From: Bathymodiolus brooksi
Lineage: Eukaryota; Mollusca; Bivalvia; Mytilida; Modiolidae
Direction: 5' to 3'
NCBI GenBank assembly: GCA_963680875.1
Contig: OY804589.1
Location: 20,914,413 to 20,978,412, forward strand
Length of the DNA: 64,000 nucleotides
The stretch's first letter is position 1; every line of letters starts with the position of its first letter. The position numbers were made by a program, and so were the translations under genes. The notes beneath the pieces were generated by a model. That model made no database searches. It worked only from the letters and a program-made list of their open reading frames with translations, and had not been told where the DNA came from. Shown here piece after piece: positions 24,501 through 40,100 of the stretch.

Positions 24501-27500
24501 TCGTGAATGGCTCATTTATATATATAATCTTTATTCTCATAATCCAAAATACAATGGTATAACAATTCAAGAAGACAGGAGGAAACAATTCCACATTTTT
24601 CTCCATTTTTGTTTTCTCTCTCTATTTGTGGACAGAATGTCAAATTCTAAAGAACATATCTGTAATGTATAACTATGAAATGCCAGTAGATATTTAAATC
24701 CTGTATTTTGTAAACATACATTGTATATGGGATATAATTGCAATTTACATTTGCTTATCCCAGATGTTAGACCATTGTAGTGTATCATATAACAACATTA
24801 TCTACAATGAAATATACCCTTTTACTAATGAAGAGTATGTTCACACAGCATGCCACGAGTAATGCTCGACTGGTACCTAAAAGTAAAGCTATTTACCAGA
24901 TACATCACAGCGCATTTTGCACATAAAATGCATTATTCACAGACCAATGTGAACAATACAACACTTCCTATTCATCTAATAATACTAACTGACAACACTA
25001 TTTCGATCTCTGTTTTTATTGATGTTTTCGGTGCTCATGGCTGCCATATATTCCGGCGATTCGTGCTCAGATTTCTTGGCTTCCAACATCTAAAAATGAT
25101 TGCATAAAATATGAGATGTTAGGAGGGCTTGTGTCTTATTTACGTTATTTATGTGTGTTTGCGCATAGTGGTGTCCGACACATAGTGTTTTGTGTGTTTG
25201 TTTTGTTTGTCTTCGTCGTGTCTACTCTATGTTGCTAGTTGCTCTGGATTGTCCTTTTTTGATTGCGCCTTCGGTATACTCTAACGTTTCTTTTCGTTCT
25301 GTGTCTTGTGTACCCGGTGTTGCCATTTTCTCTGGATTGTCCTTTTTGATTGCCTCTTCAGTTTTCGCTAACGTTTATTTTCGTTCTGTTGCCAGTTTCT
25401 CTGGATTGTCCTTTTTTGATTGACCCTTCGGTATTCTCTAACTTTTATTTTCGTCCTGTGTCTTGTGTATCCGGTGTTGCCAGTTTCTCTGGATTGTCCT
25501 TTTTTGATTGTCCCTTCGCTAATCTCTAACGTCTATTGATTAAGTGAGAAATATATTGTAACATAAATAACATTATAATCTTGTATACTAAAACAGTATA
25601 ACTATCGTGAAAAACGACTTCTGGATAAATTAACATTTGAATATGCATCATGGTAAGTGAAATATCTAATTTTTGAGCATTTCCAACAACGTTTACGAAG
25701 AGTTTGAAGACAACAAGGGTGGTGAATCCGTAAATCAAAGAAGGCCAGTCAACACAATGGGCAAAAAAAGCGCAAAAGGACAAACAACGATCTACAAATC
25801 AATACACTGTAAACTATAGATCGAGTAACACGAGCCCAACTTAACACCAGGGGAGAACACAGGTGCTCTGGAAGGATAAGCAGTTCCTGCTCGACTAGTG
25901 GCACCCGCCGATTTACTCTAGTTACAAACCGTATGATAAGTTATTTACTGCTCATTAGACTCCGTACCTTAAATTCTTCGTTAATCCTTTGCTGATTAAT
26001 GGGACGTTTGTCTGACTGGATATCCCTCCACACTTCATTGAACTTCTCTTTCCGTATACTGGTGTCCATCATGGTAAACGCTTCAAGTAAAGCGTAATGT
26101 AGACAGACGTATTGGTGCTGTAAAAATATATGTTGATGCATTACACAAACTCCATGACTTATTTTAATATTCGGCGTAATTTGAGGTGCAGTTAGGTTAT
26201 GGTGTGTAATGCCACTTGCAACAATACTTCAGTTATATCGTGGCGGTCAGTTTTCTTGGTGGAGGAAAACGTAGAACCCGGAGAAAATCACCCACCTGTC
26301 ACAAGTCACTGATAAACTTTATCACACAATGTTGTATCGAGTACACATCGCCTGAGCGGGATTGGAACTCACAACGTTAGTGGTGATAGACACTGATTAC
26401 ATAGGTAGTTGTAAATCCAACTATCATACGATCACAACTGCCCCCAGCGTAATTTGAAACAGACGAAGTAACATTAATATATTCGTATGACACGTTCGAC
26501 AAATATAATGTTTTACTTACAGGAGTCTGGATCATATTCATACGACTGTATCTCATTTTCATCACAAACTTAGCAATATTAACATAGCCAGTGGTACGTC
26601 CTTCTTCCAACAAAGCATCTAGTGCAATGTATGTTCCGGTTCTACCAATGCCAGCACTGTAATATATACATACTATGCTAAGTGCACGAACATTCAATGA
26701 CTCTGCTATTGTACTGATGATGTTTATAATGTAATTCAACGCTTTTTATATTGTGTGGTCGCTTTGAGTGGAAGCGAATCAGTGCAAAATATTACAATAT
26801 TTTAAGCATGGAACATTCAATGACTCTGCTATTGTACTGATGATGTTGATGATGTCGTTCTTTTCCTGCTATATTCTGTGGTCTGTTTGAGTGTGGAAGT
26901 GAATAAGTGCAGATTTTATAATAATTGTTTCTTTATATCTATATTGTCGTTGGATATCTATTCATAAGGAGGTGGAGATTTTGGATCAAATTAACCTGTG
27001 TTCGGGTCGGTCGGTTCTATACAAGGATATACATTTCCATCAGCTCATGCCGAGGTCTTTTTGTGATCAATGATTTGTGGTGAGAGGTAGTTGTTAGTTT
27101 TGTTGGTATTGTTGAAATTGTTGACCTACATTTTTCACAACGAACTCATTCGTTTAATTTCTATCATCACTGATATCAATAACTCAAATATTGCAAATAG
27201 CTTAATAGGAAGAAGACTTTGAAGATTCGAAAAAGGGTGATCAGAATCTGTAAATAGGAAGACAGAAAACACAAGAGTTAAAAGAGAAAAAAGATAAACA
27301 ACGATCTACAAAACACTACACAGAAAACTAAAGATTGAGCTACAGTTGTACAATTAATGTATAACCCAATGTATTAACATTTAAAATGTTGATTATCAAT
27401 TTGGGCGAAAACAAATTGTTTTTTTCTGAATTTGACATGTGATTTTCTTACCAATTACCTTAAATATAATTAAAATCTGATTCAACCCACCATTCCTTTA

Positions 27501-30500
27501 GAAATGCCTGTGCCAAGTCAGGGTCATTACAGTTTTCACTGTTTTCCGGTTGTTGATTGATTTTGTCTGTTTATATACTTATGAGTTTTGCCTTTCCCTT
27601 TGTAAGATTGTTCGGAGTTCGGAAATTTTGTTATTACCCTTATACACAATTCACCACACGTCAGGAAAATTTGTGGCATCCAAAGCATACAGTAATGACT
27701 TGGACATACTTTAATATTGCGCGACTCGCTATTCCATGGAACACAACAGACATGATTCATTACGATCAAAAGAACGGGATACAATAGGCTTCTATGAGTA
27801 ATCAAATTGAATTTTGTATGGCATAATAAAAAACATATTGGGTATCGATGTAATTTGAATTTATATATTACATGCTTACCTGCAGTGAACCAGAAGTGGA
27901 CTACTTTCCGTTGGATTATGGTCTGTCGTGACATGTCTGTGAAATAGTACTAGATACAGTGGATCTGGTGTTCCATGATCTGGCCAAGCTGTAAAGTGGT
28001 GCTGGGTTACAACTCTCTTCTTTTTTGTCTAGATTGTGGTAGATTAAGTGCAAATAATCATATTGTAATAATTGCATATACATTTACTAAGTACATGTGT
28101 TCTCGTTGTGAATTGATATAAGGATATAAGGAACACTGTGGAAAAGAAGATGGCAGGGCGTATACATGCTAGCAATCTTTGTATGTCATTTTGTACAGCT
28201 TTTGTTTTATATGTGACATAGATTAACCAAAATACACATTTACATTAATATAACGGTTAATGGGTCTTCCAAAATTCGGCTAATCAACAGAACATTATTT
28301 GTATGGTAGGTTGTTAGATGTACACCTACCTATAATACCACTTCGGAGTTTGATTTTCGCCCGTGGTGGAATATACTAGATTCAGTTGTGTGGACAATAG
28401 CCTTGCCAGTGACCTGTGGCAGCCGAGTGGTTACTACCCAAGTACTACGGTTTTCCCTACAAATAAACTGACTGGAGGGATATAAGTGAAATATTGTTAG
28501 ACACGTAATAACTAATTCAGAAGATCGACTAGAAATGTCCCCTTTTTAGATCAAAATACAGGGTACATATGACCATGTTTATCGTGTTGGTTTCAAATGC
28601 AAATAACCTACGGAAAAAAAAAACCAACCAAACCCCCCCCCCCCAAAAAAAAACCCCAAAGCAAAATCGCAATAAACACGGATAATTTTTACATATTTCT
28701 ATGCTGATTTCAGATTCGGGAGTGGAAATAACCCTCATTTGTTGAAGCTTTGGTTCATGAAGATTAAGTAAGGGGATCTTCGTTTGTTTTGTTTTTGATC
28801 AAATACAGAATTAGAAAAAAACAATTATGTAATACAAATCCAACCTTTTTGTTCATAACAGATATTTCCCTTGTTACATAAGCTGCTCTTTCTTTTTCTG
28901 TCACTAGTGTCAGGACCAGATTTCCATATGTCATTTGTTTACCACCAACTGGCCAGTATCTATCACATTTAGCCTAAATAGATATAAAACTTAAAAAGTA
29001 AAAATACCTACAAATAAGGGTAATAACAAAATTACCTAACACCGAGTAATCTTCCAAAGGGAAAGGCAAACCTCATATGTCAACAAACAGACAAAATCAA
29101 TCAACAACGGAAAACTGGGAAAAACTGCAATGACCCTGACTTGGTACAGGCATTTCCAAAGAATTGTTGGGTTGAATCAGATTTTATGACGCCAAACCTC
29201 CGGCTTCCATTACGGTTTAAAGGTTCCGTTGCCACTATTGCAGCATTTTTAACAATACTGGGACAAATTAGGTATAATAGTTGTCAACGCAGTACTTTAT
29301 GAAAATCCATCGTTTATTGTCGTCTGCAGAACGGTTTAAATAAACGGTAGTCTTCTTACACAATTTGATTTCAAATGAGATGTTAAATGACGTCATGTCT
29401 TAACCACGATTACTTAGTCCTTATCTTTATACATTTTCACATTTACTTTATGAAAATCCATCGTTTATTATCGTCTCTGCAGAGACAGAATATTTGTCGA
29501 CAAGATCTTGGTATCGGAATATAAACTTTATAAGAGATAAGGCGAATCTTGTTATAGCCCTGGTTCAGTAGCCTGTTTCTCAGATTAGATAACGTTTCAA
29601 GAAATCAGAATAATTGCTACTGCCCCTTGTATAGCGAATCAATTGCGAGATGTAAACAAATTTTGCAGGAGAAGCTGGTATATTGCTGCACATATTTGGA
29701 AAATTTATGATTTTAAATTTGAAGTCATCCCGTTTATCATAAATTTTAGTACTGAGTTGATCATTGTCGTCAAATTCGAGGTATAAGTCCATAAATGATG
29801 CGGACGAAGCTGTATCTGTGGTCTCTTTAACTTCCAGTTCTGGAGGATATATCAATGGAAGAAATTCTGCAAATCTAGTATTATTGATAGATAAAACGTC
29901 ATCAATATACCTGTATGTGAAATTAAAGGATATAGCTTCATGAATTTTCTAATCTTTTACACGATTTTGAAGAAACTCCGACTCATATGAGTATAAAAAT
30001 AAATCGGCTAGAAGAGGGGCACAATTTGTACCCATTGGTATGCCGACGACCTGCTGAAACAGCGCCCTCCAAAGGAAACAAATATGTTATCGATGAGGAA
30101 CTCCAGCATACTGATCACTTGTTCCTCGGAGTAGCATGCTTTACATTTTTGAATTGTGTTTGAACAAATATGTGGAATTGTAGCTTAATACAACAAGTTT
30201 TGAGCCATAGTTTCTATGACTGAAAGCTTTGTGAATGGTTTCTTTTAAGCGGGTTTTTAATTTGTCATGCGGTTGGGCGGTATACAGGTTTGAAAAATCA
30301 AAAGATCTTTAGAGTTTTTCAAAATCCACATGTGATTTATGCCACTATGCGAGTAAACAGTTTCACAATATTTCTGTTTTCCCTTTTTTACTGCAGACAT
30401 AATCTTTGTCAGGATCATCATGTATTTAATATATTTACTGCATACAGAGTGGAATAAAGCCATAAGAGGGCCGTCGTGGTCGCGATCGTAAAATAGTTGG

Positions 30501-33500
30501 ATTTACAAACTATGTATGTAATCAGTGTCTATCAGCACTAACGTTGTGAGGTATAATGCCGAATTGGCGTTAAACACCATAACCCTTACACTAACCCAAT
30601 GAAACAATAAAATATCGAATAATAACGTAGATATCACATTTAGTGCGCAGGATGTTTTCTGGAATAATCGTCATCAGGTACACTCAAAGTAAAAACAATT
30701 GCAAAGCCCTAAAGGGAACCTTAGTTTTAATAATAATTACATTATTTTTAGAAATTGTAAATTTCAGTAATATATAAATATCTGATAAACAATGTATGTG
30801 GGGAAACATTGACTATTGGGTGGATCATACCTTCTTGGACTAATAGTCCACCAGCAGAGATATCGATCCAGTGATTCAAATTAGATATCTAAACATAATT
30901 AATATTTAGTATCGATTAATATGCAACAATATCACTAACCATTTATTCTTGTTTAGATATTTAAAACAAAGCATACACCTATAAAGAGCATAATCGATTA
31001 GAAAAAAGTCATAAACATTTGACTTTTTACACACAAAAGGAAAACAAGGTTGGGCTATGGTGTTTAACGTCAATTTCCACAATATCTCAGTTATATCGTG
31101 GCGGTCAGCTTTATTGGTGGAAGGAAACCGGAGTACCCAGAGAAAACCACTGACCCGTCGCAAATAAGGGTAATAATACAATTACCGTACACCTAGCAAT
31201 CTTCTAAAGGGAAAGGCAAAACTCATATGTCAACAAACAAATAAAATCAGTTAACAACCGGAAAACTGGGAAAACCGCAATGGCCCTGACTTGGTACAGG
31301 CATTTCCAAAGAATGGGTGGGTTGAATCAGAGCACATACTGTTGTATTGAGTACACTCCGCCATGAGCGGGATTCGAACTCACAACTTCAGTGGTAATAG
31401 GTACTGATTGCCTATGTAGTTGTATATCCAACTACCTTACGATTACGACCAAGACGGCCACAGAAAGGCAAACAAAATTGTAAAGAAAATATAAAAATTG
31501 AACTAAAAAGGTATAAATTAATAACCTTTCCTGATTCTTCTAGATTTGTCAACATAACAATCTTCTTTACGTTCTTCTGCCAAATCATTCTCCAATGGTC
31601 TGAACTAGTAATCTTTATCGGACCTGTAAAATATTATAATGTAATACAATTCAATACAGGGCTAGGATTAGGGTTATAAGGTGTTTAACGCCACTTTCAA
31701 CAATATCTCAGCTATATTGTGGCGGTCAGCGTTTATTGAGTGATGGAAACCAGAGGACCTGGTGAAAACCACCGACCTCTCACAAACAAACTTCTTTATT
31801 ACATAATGGGTTATCGAGTACACCTCGCCTGAGCGGGATTCAAACTCACAACTTTAGTGGTGATAGGCACCGATTGCACAGGTAGTTTTAGATCCAACCA
31901 CCATACAATCCCAACCACGACGGACCCTGACAGAAGTCAAATGGTTAGTCAATTAATAAGTGATCTATTTCAATTATATATGAATTAACACATTATTCAT
32001 TTTTGTAGTCTTTTTTTGCTTTTAGAAGCAGCAGTACAAATGCTGCCTAATGTAATATATATAGTCTTCCGTTTTCCATTATTCGAATTATTCCGACATT
32101 TTATGATAGAATGATAATAATGTATATGAAGATATCATTTAAAAAACTTGTAGCTACTACAATGTGAACAGAAGCGTTATTGATATATCATGGTTCGATA
32201 CCTCTGCTGGCGGACTATTAGTCCCCGAAGGTATCATCGGCACAGTGGTCGGTGTTTCAGCACTGGCATGGGTTATTAAATATATCTATTATTGAAGTTG
32301 ACAGTTGCTAATCATTAATAAAGATAAGGTTCTTCTCCCTCAGACATAGATGCCCTTAGCCGATTGTTGGTGTCATGTTTAGTCCCATTAGTTTACTTGC
32401 TCCCACAGATATTAAAACTGTTTGCTTTCCAATCTTTTGACCATGAGCGTACGCGTCGTGCGCAATAAATTCGATATCTACGCTTTTATCCATTTCGTTT
32501 CTAAGAAAAGTCAATCTGTGAATTAGAAGAGAGATAATAGTAAAAAATGTCAGTGGTGAACTTTATACTTAGATATATATATTCACAAAACATATGGTAT
32601 CTAGAGCACATGATATTCTTCCACTAACAGTGTATAATTACCTTGAGATGCGATGTAACATTTGTCTTTTTCAAAACCCTGAAAGGAAAATCAAGTTATC
32701 TGATAATATCGTTCTCATTATTACAGTTTTATACATAGGAAATGTATGTTTACATTAATAATTATAATTCCCAGCTTTAATTATCAAAGGAACATTTTCA
32801 ATTTTTGAACAAGTTATACTATATAACCTGGTTTGGCCCAATTTACGCTTAATAAACGAGTAAGCGGTTTGTGAATATAATCCAAAGTATAATATGTTCA
32901 AAAATTTCCAATATTTCTTTATACTTTAATTTTTACAAAAAAAAAGATGAATCCTCGATTTAAATAGCGATTATTTCATTGGACTATTTGAATTTGTCTG
33001 TAGCGAATGCATACGATGGTTTCGTCACAATTCAAACTGAGGTTATCCTGTATTACCAATGTTGTTCCAGGCAGATTAGCTAATCAGATTCAAATTAACT
33101 TATTTATAATTGGAAACTTTGTATTACACATCTATTTTCAGTAACACCTTTTCCAATATAAAAGACATCACATATACCAGTTTGTCTTTTTTGCTTTATT
33201 GAATATTTTCTCCTGACAGCGAAAAGGAAAAAAAAACACTTTCACGACAAACTTTTAACACCAGTCATACTCACGTCAATGTAATTTGCATTGATATAGT
33301 CAGACGTTGCTGATCCATGATCTGTTTCTAGAATTACCCTTGAATGATCATCTGTTTAAAGAAAATAGTGCCTTCTTTTATTATTTAACTTAATGTTTAA
33401 ACATACTTAAACATATATATGGTAGATTTTCTTAAACACTCTGTTTATTTTAATTACACTTTAAGCTTATTTTCATATTAACATTAAGCATATCAATACT

Positions 33501-34151
33501 AAATAAACTTTAGAGAAAACCAAAGGGGCAATCGAGAATGGACAATCCAGAGGTATTGGCAACATTGCCTACACAAGACAAAGGATGAAGACAAACAAAA
33601 CCCAGCAGAGACAACATAAAAGATGAACAACACGGACTCCACCAAAAATCGGGGGTGATCCCAGGTGCTCACGAAAGGTAAGCAGTTCTTGCTTCTTATA
33701 AGACACCTGCCATGGCATTCGTCTAGTTATAGGACACCACTATGCGCAATTAACCAAACAGCACAAGTAAGACGAGAGTCCTCCTACAAACAACTGGAGG
33801 TAGAGACGCATCGAACATTGTTTATGCGGAAATCGTAACGGACATCACAATACGGAACTAACATAACAACACAAGCTTATTAAAGTATATGAATTACTCA
33901 ACTCGACACCGACATAACAAAACATTGAAGACGTAAGAAATAACAAATGGCCAAAATCAGCACTGAAACTCAACTGAGACAATCAGCTATCAGGATACAC
34001 ACATTTCCCAAATTATTATTTTATTATTTATACCATTAAAAAGTAACAATCGTAATACTTACATGGTAAAGTAGTTCTATATCTATTCTTCACGACGTTT
34101 TCCTTGAGTTGTGTTTTTGTTGTTGGATGCTGAGCTCCATATTGCATACTC

Positions 34152-34197
<46 letters not shown>

Positions 34198-37100
34198 CAA
34201 GATATATAACCATGTATGTAGTCGTCACAGTTTCTATTGTATACGGTGTTTGCTAATTTAATATCCCCATTGCCACGTAGTACGCATTTGGGTCTGTTCG
34301 ATTATGCATCAATAGATTATTAATGAATTGACCATACAGTCGAGCTTAATTGTTTTTTAAATATATTTGTTCTTCATGCTTTCATTTACTATAAATGTTT
34401 ACTATAAATTTGTGTTATTCCATATTATAATGTTCAATTGTGTATGTTATAATATATGTATTGGAAAGGGACAGTCGTGGTCGTGATCGTATGGTAGTTT
34501 GATTTACAACTACTTATGCAATCAGTGACTATCACCACTAACATTGTGGGTTTGAATGCCATTCAATCGGAGTGTACTCGATACAACATTATGTGAAAAG
34601 TTTACCAGTGACTTGCGACAGGTTGGTATTTTTCTCCTGGTACTTCGGTTTCGTCCACCAATACAACTGAACGCCACGATATAACTGAAATATTGTTGGC
34701 ATTAAACCCCACAATCCCCTCCACTTTATGTAATGGGAGAATACTGTCTAAATTGTGTAACTTGTGTCTGATCCTTTTGTCATTATGAACAATAACATAT
34801 GTTTAAAGTGAATGTTATCGTGCCTACATACTATGTAATAACTTTATTAGTAAAGCCCTTATTTTTATATATATACATAATATCTACAGAGATAATATAC
34901 CGAACATACACTTATATACCTGATAAGATTACTTTATTTAGCAATTGACTGTATAATTACACCTTTATATAGATTTTGTCGATTTTCATTTGACCACCGG
35001 CGAGGTATGTGCATGATGATTTGACTGTTTTCTGCAGATATTGTTGCTGCTTTATAATAGCATTATGTTCTTTGTACAAAAATGTTTTTTTCTTTACTAT
35101 TTTTTAGCACAAATAATGATGTTATTACACTTAAATTTGCTGTAAACAATTTACTAGGAATACAGCTTTTAACTAGTATCATTAATCCTGTAAACAATTT
35201 ATTAGGAATACAGCTTTTACCTAGTATCATTAATCCTGTAAACAATTTACTAGGAATACAGCTTTTACCTAGTATCATTAATCCTGTAACCAATTTACTA
35301 GGAATACAGCTTTTACCTGGTATCATTAAGCCTGTGAACAATTTACTAGGAATACAGCTTTTACCTAGTATCATTAATCATGTAAACAATTTATTAGGAA
35401 TACAGCTTTTACCTAGTATCATTAATCATGTAAACAATTTACTAGGAATACAGCTTTTACCTGGTATCATTAATCCGGTAAACAATTTACTAGGAATACA
35501 GCTTTTACCTAATATCATTAATCCTGTGAATAATTTACTAGGAATACAGCTTTTACCTAGTATCATTAATCCTGTAAACAATTTACTAGGAATACAGCTT
35601 TTACCTAGTATCATTAATCCGGTAAACAATTTACTAGGAATACAGCTTTTACCTAGTATCATTAATCATGTAAACAATTTACTAGGAATACAGCTTTTAT
35701 CTAGTATCATTAATCATGTAAACAATTTACTAGGAATACAGCTTTTACCTGGTATCATTAATCCTGTAAACAATTTACTAGGAATACAGCTTTTACCTAG
35801 TATCATTAATCCTGTAAACAATTTACTAGGAATACAGCTTTTACCTAGTATCATTAATCATGTAAACAATTTACTAGGAATACAGCTTTTACCTAGTATC
35901 ATTAATCCTGTAAACAATTTACAAGGAATACAGCTTTTACCTAGTATCATTAATCATGTAAACAATTTACTAGGAATACAGCTTTTACCTAGTATCATTA
36001 TTCCTGTAAACAATTTACTAGGAATACAGCTTTTACCTAGTATCATTAATCCTGTAAACAATTTACTATGAATACAGCTTTTACCTAGTATCATTAATCC
36101 TGTAAACAGTTTACTAGGAATACAGCTTTTACCTGGTATCATTAATCCTGTAAACAATTTACTAGGAATACAGCTTTTACATCGAAACATTAATCCTGTA
36201 AACAATTTACAAGGAATACAGCTTTTACCTAGTATCATTAATCCTGTAAACAATGTACTAGGAATACAGCTTTTACCTAGTATCATTAATCCCAAATGTT
36301 AAGATTGATAACACCATTTTCTGATATTTAATAACTACAGTTGATGGAAAATAAATTCAACGTTTGCTAAAGGCAAGATGCATGGTACACTACTTTGCAA
36401 TTGAATTTAATATGATGATTTTAGAATCCTTCCTCATCTTGTTTATTCTTTTATTCTTTTTATTTTTTATGTCTTCATTCTGTGTCTTGCGTCCAATGTT
36501 ACCTGTGTCTCTGCCTTGTCTATTTGTCATTGTCCTGTCTGTTTTCGAAAGCGTTTATTCATTCGGCAAATTATCTAACTGTTAACCACTAATTACCTGA
36601 TATTCTTCTTTCAATCCCTCGTTTATTTGTTTTCTTCCTATATATCCCTTCAAATCGTCCACGTTAACACAAGAATAAATATATGTTATGTTTTGATAAG
36701 TCATAGTTTCATTTGGGCTCATGTTTATTTTTGATGATGCTGGTATTATATCATCAACTGTGTCAGTGGAAGAGGTTCGATTAGGCATGCTGATGTTGAT
36801 GTACATTTGGTCCTCTCTGCCTTCTGAAAAAAATATAATGATCCGTTAAACGTGACCATACAGGTATAAATTCAATGTTATGCGTAATAGCGTATAATAA
36901 GGTAACATATAAATTTAAGCGATCAGGATTCCTTAGAAAGGACGTTTCCATTGAAAAATGCCACAGCTGGATCTTTCAATTGACATTTTCAGATGAAAAC
37001 AAAAATTATTCCAAATGTTAGAGAAAACAACAGACAAAGGTAACAATAAGTAAAATACACAGAACGAAGATAAACAAGTCAAATTACAGAACTAATAAGC

Positions 37101-40100
37101 TAAAAAGATGAACAACAAAGGACCCCACAAAAAAAAAGAATGATACAAGATTTTCACTACTATTTGTCATCAGAATTATGTTGTATATATATCATGTTTA
37201 TTCTTAGATGACAACGAAGATGCTCCCTTTTTGCAAATCCCCCGCCATGACTTTTCATCGGACCTTAAACATAATACGACGGGTGTCACGAATGGAACAG
37301 CACATGGTTACCCTTCCGTAACATCTGATGTCACCCTTCTTTCATTGTTTGCTTATATTTGTGTCTGTGTTGGAAGTCCAATACATCGGTTTTAAGCCGC
37401 CACATATTTGTTAAGGACTTGATTTGAGTGAAAAGAGCAAATAGTATCTGCTCGATTTGTTTGAATGATCCATGCATGACACCCTTGTTGTATGCAAAAA
37501 AAATGACACAAACATGAACATCGTTCTTACATGGAGACATGCTAATTTATTATTAACAACTAACATCAATTTCGCGAAGACTGTAAATGCTTCGTAGAAT
37601 TATTATTAAAAGATTGATTGCTATTCAATGTCAAGCCAACAGCAATTCAACTAGTAGTATATCGATGAGGAGAACAATTTAAACGAAATAAATAATATAG
37701 TAAAAATGTAGCACGGAATTGGCCTAAAGGTAAAGGTACTGATTTCTGCAGATTGAAATGGGTGATGACACACAGGGAAAGTAATTTGTTCCTTACAAGG
37801 GACCATCAACGAGCAGTTCTAACATACCAATACGAAGTAGAGGCTGCTGCAGGTTGTCTTTTGTGCAATGAACGTGACATTTCGAATTTGCATGAGGAAT
37901 TCTATGTTTGATTTGTCCATAAAAAGCTATTATATCATGAAGGATTGTGAAGGACAACATAGTCCGTCAATGAAAACACGAAACATAACGTTTGACATAC
38001 AAATGTATATTGCTGTATAGCAAAGTATAAATTGTCAAGTGTTTACCATGCATATCTCTTACAATGATCTACTAAGACATACGGTTCACGATCTGGTATA
38101 ATACCTGTTCGAAGCGTTACATCTTCTTCATTGTTGTATAATTTGTTATTTATTTCTTCAGTTGTTTCTTTAACATGAGGTGTTTCTCTTCTCCTAATAA
38201 CAATTACAAATTGTAATATCACAATGCAAAGCATTCGTATACCTTCTAAGCAACAGTTACACACACAGAAAGCAGAAATATAGCTTAATAGATACAATTA
38301 TGTGTGCATGTTGTGTGTAATATTTAATACTGAAAGGATAAACAAATTATTTCTTACAAAAGTAAAACATGTAAGTTAACAGATGGTAAGATATGAGCAT
38401 ATATATGACCGAAAGTCTGGATTGCTACAGGTTAAGGGAGAATTACTGAATTTGAATGGCCGATTTTGTCTTGTATCGGTTAATCAACCAAATTAACTTT
38501 TACCAGCATTGAGCGTGGCATTCCGTTAAATCCTCTAAAGTCACTAGCAGTAAATACTCTCCATTCAGAGGAGTTGTGCTGTACCTGATAGTGATGTCAC
38601 CAGGACCTATTTGTTATCCCGAGTTCCCCCCAAGGTTAAGTATTTCTATCATTTCTATTAATTTCTTTAAATACGCAAAGATTAATGTTATGCCACTTGC
38701 ATTGGCATTGAATGTGTTGCAATATTTGCATGATATTTTTTACAAGAATGCCATGAGATTTAAAAGGAGCTTAGAGAGAATTAAAAAACATTTATCAAAT
38801 TTTCAATTTTACCTTTTAACACATACGAGTACAATTACTATGACAACCAGTAACAAGAGAACTGCAGAAACACCACCAGCAATAGGACCTGCATCAAGTG
38901 AAGAAGTCAGTGCCTCTGTAAGACATTCAGTAGTAAGGTAAACATTACATACTAGTATGGTTATATTTGATTCATGTAGTTATACTCTTTAAAGCAGTTA
39001 AACATAAATGTAGCATAAACAAAAACAAAGACACGATTGAGTGATTGATTGTTGTTTATCGTGAGCAGTATCTGATCTATTTGCATGATGTCAACCATTG
39101 AACTCACCAGTGGTCGCTTGTTGATATTTCCCATCAAAACAGAAAGTGAATGTAGCTACAACTTGTTTCGCAAAGGACAACAGGTACAAATGAGAAAGAT
39201 ATACTATGAAAACCATATTTCGGCTTATATATAAACTTAGTATGGGATACATTATATTATATACTTTTTCCCTATCTTTATATTAGTGTTCTCATTATTC
39301 CTCTATCAATCTACTAGTTCGATTACGTCACATTAATCCATTGCAAAAGATCAATATCTAGAACTGAGTTTATCATCTCCTATCAAATTTATTACCGAGT
39401 TTGCTATGCCTGTAAGAGCTCATTTATGTTTTGAAATCTTTTAATGAGACAATTAACATTCAAACTGATACAAAAACTATAATTTCACTTTCTTGTCAAA
39501 GGTATCATTGATTGCATTGTCACATACACTTAATTCAGTAGAACGCAGTACACACATACATCATGTATTCCCTGAATTAAACTATTCTAAAATTTACCTG
39601 GACACACCTTCATAGAGCACGATTCAATTTCTGTGTCATTTCCTTGACAGTTTGAACCCCCATGTGCAGGCTCTGGATTGTTACATTCCTGATATCGTGA
39701 CCTTGATCCACTACCACATGTCGCTGAACATGAATTCCAATCCTGCCATGTACCCCAGTTTCCATTTACTAAATATATAAAATGAAATATAAGTGTTAAG
39801 AAAGAAAAACGATTACAATTGAAACATCACCAGAATTTAATTGTCTTTATTATCCCAATCATCATAAACTTTACAAGTTGCCGTCCACATTGAAAATTTG
39901 CTGTTTATCACGATTTTGCCGTTTGTGGACATTACTGTCGGCGTATATTTCCTAAAGACAGAAAAGCATCCGCACTTTTGTCGACACTGTTATCCATTTC
40001 GAACGTATAGAACCATACAAACATGGACGGCATATAGTATGATATTGCTGTTGCTACATAAGTTGTACACACAAAATAAACGTGGCCTGATATTACAAAT

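Noticed and set aside
26377..26739. 120-codon minus-strand ORF as one gene
   Set aside because: Only 26,521-26,656 is real (phosphatase exon 15). The rest reads into introns and a SINE.
35082..36071. 329-codon plus-strand ORF made of 16-residue repeats
   Set aside because: It is the 48-bp minisatellite read in frame. The minus strand is equally open, and it lies in an intron of the phosphatase gene with no start context.
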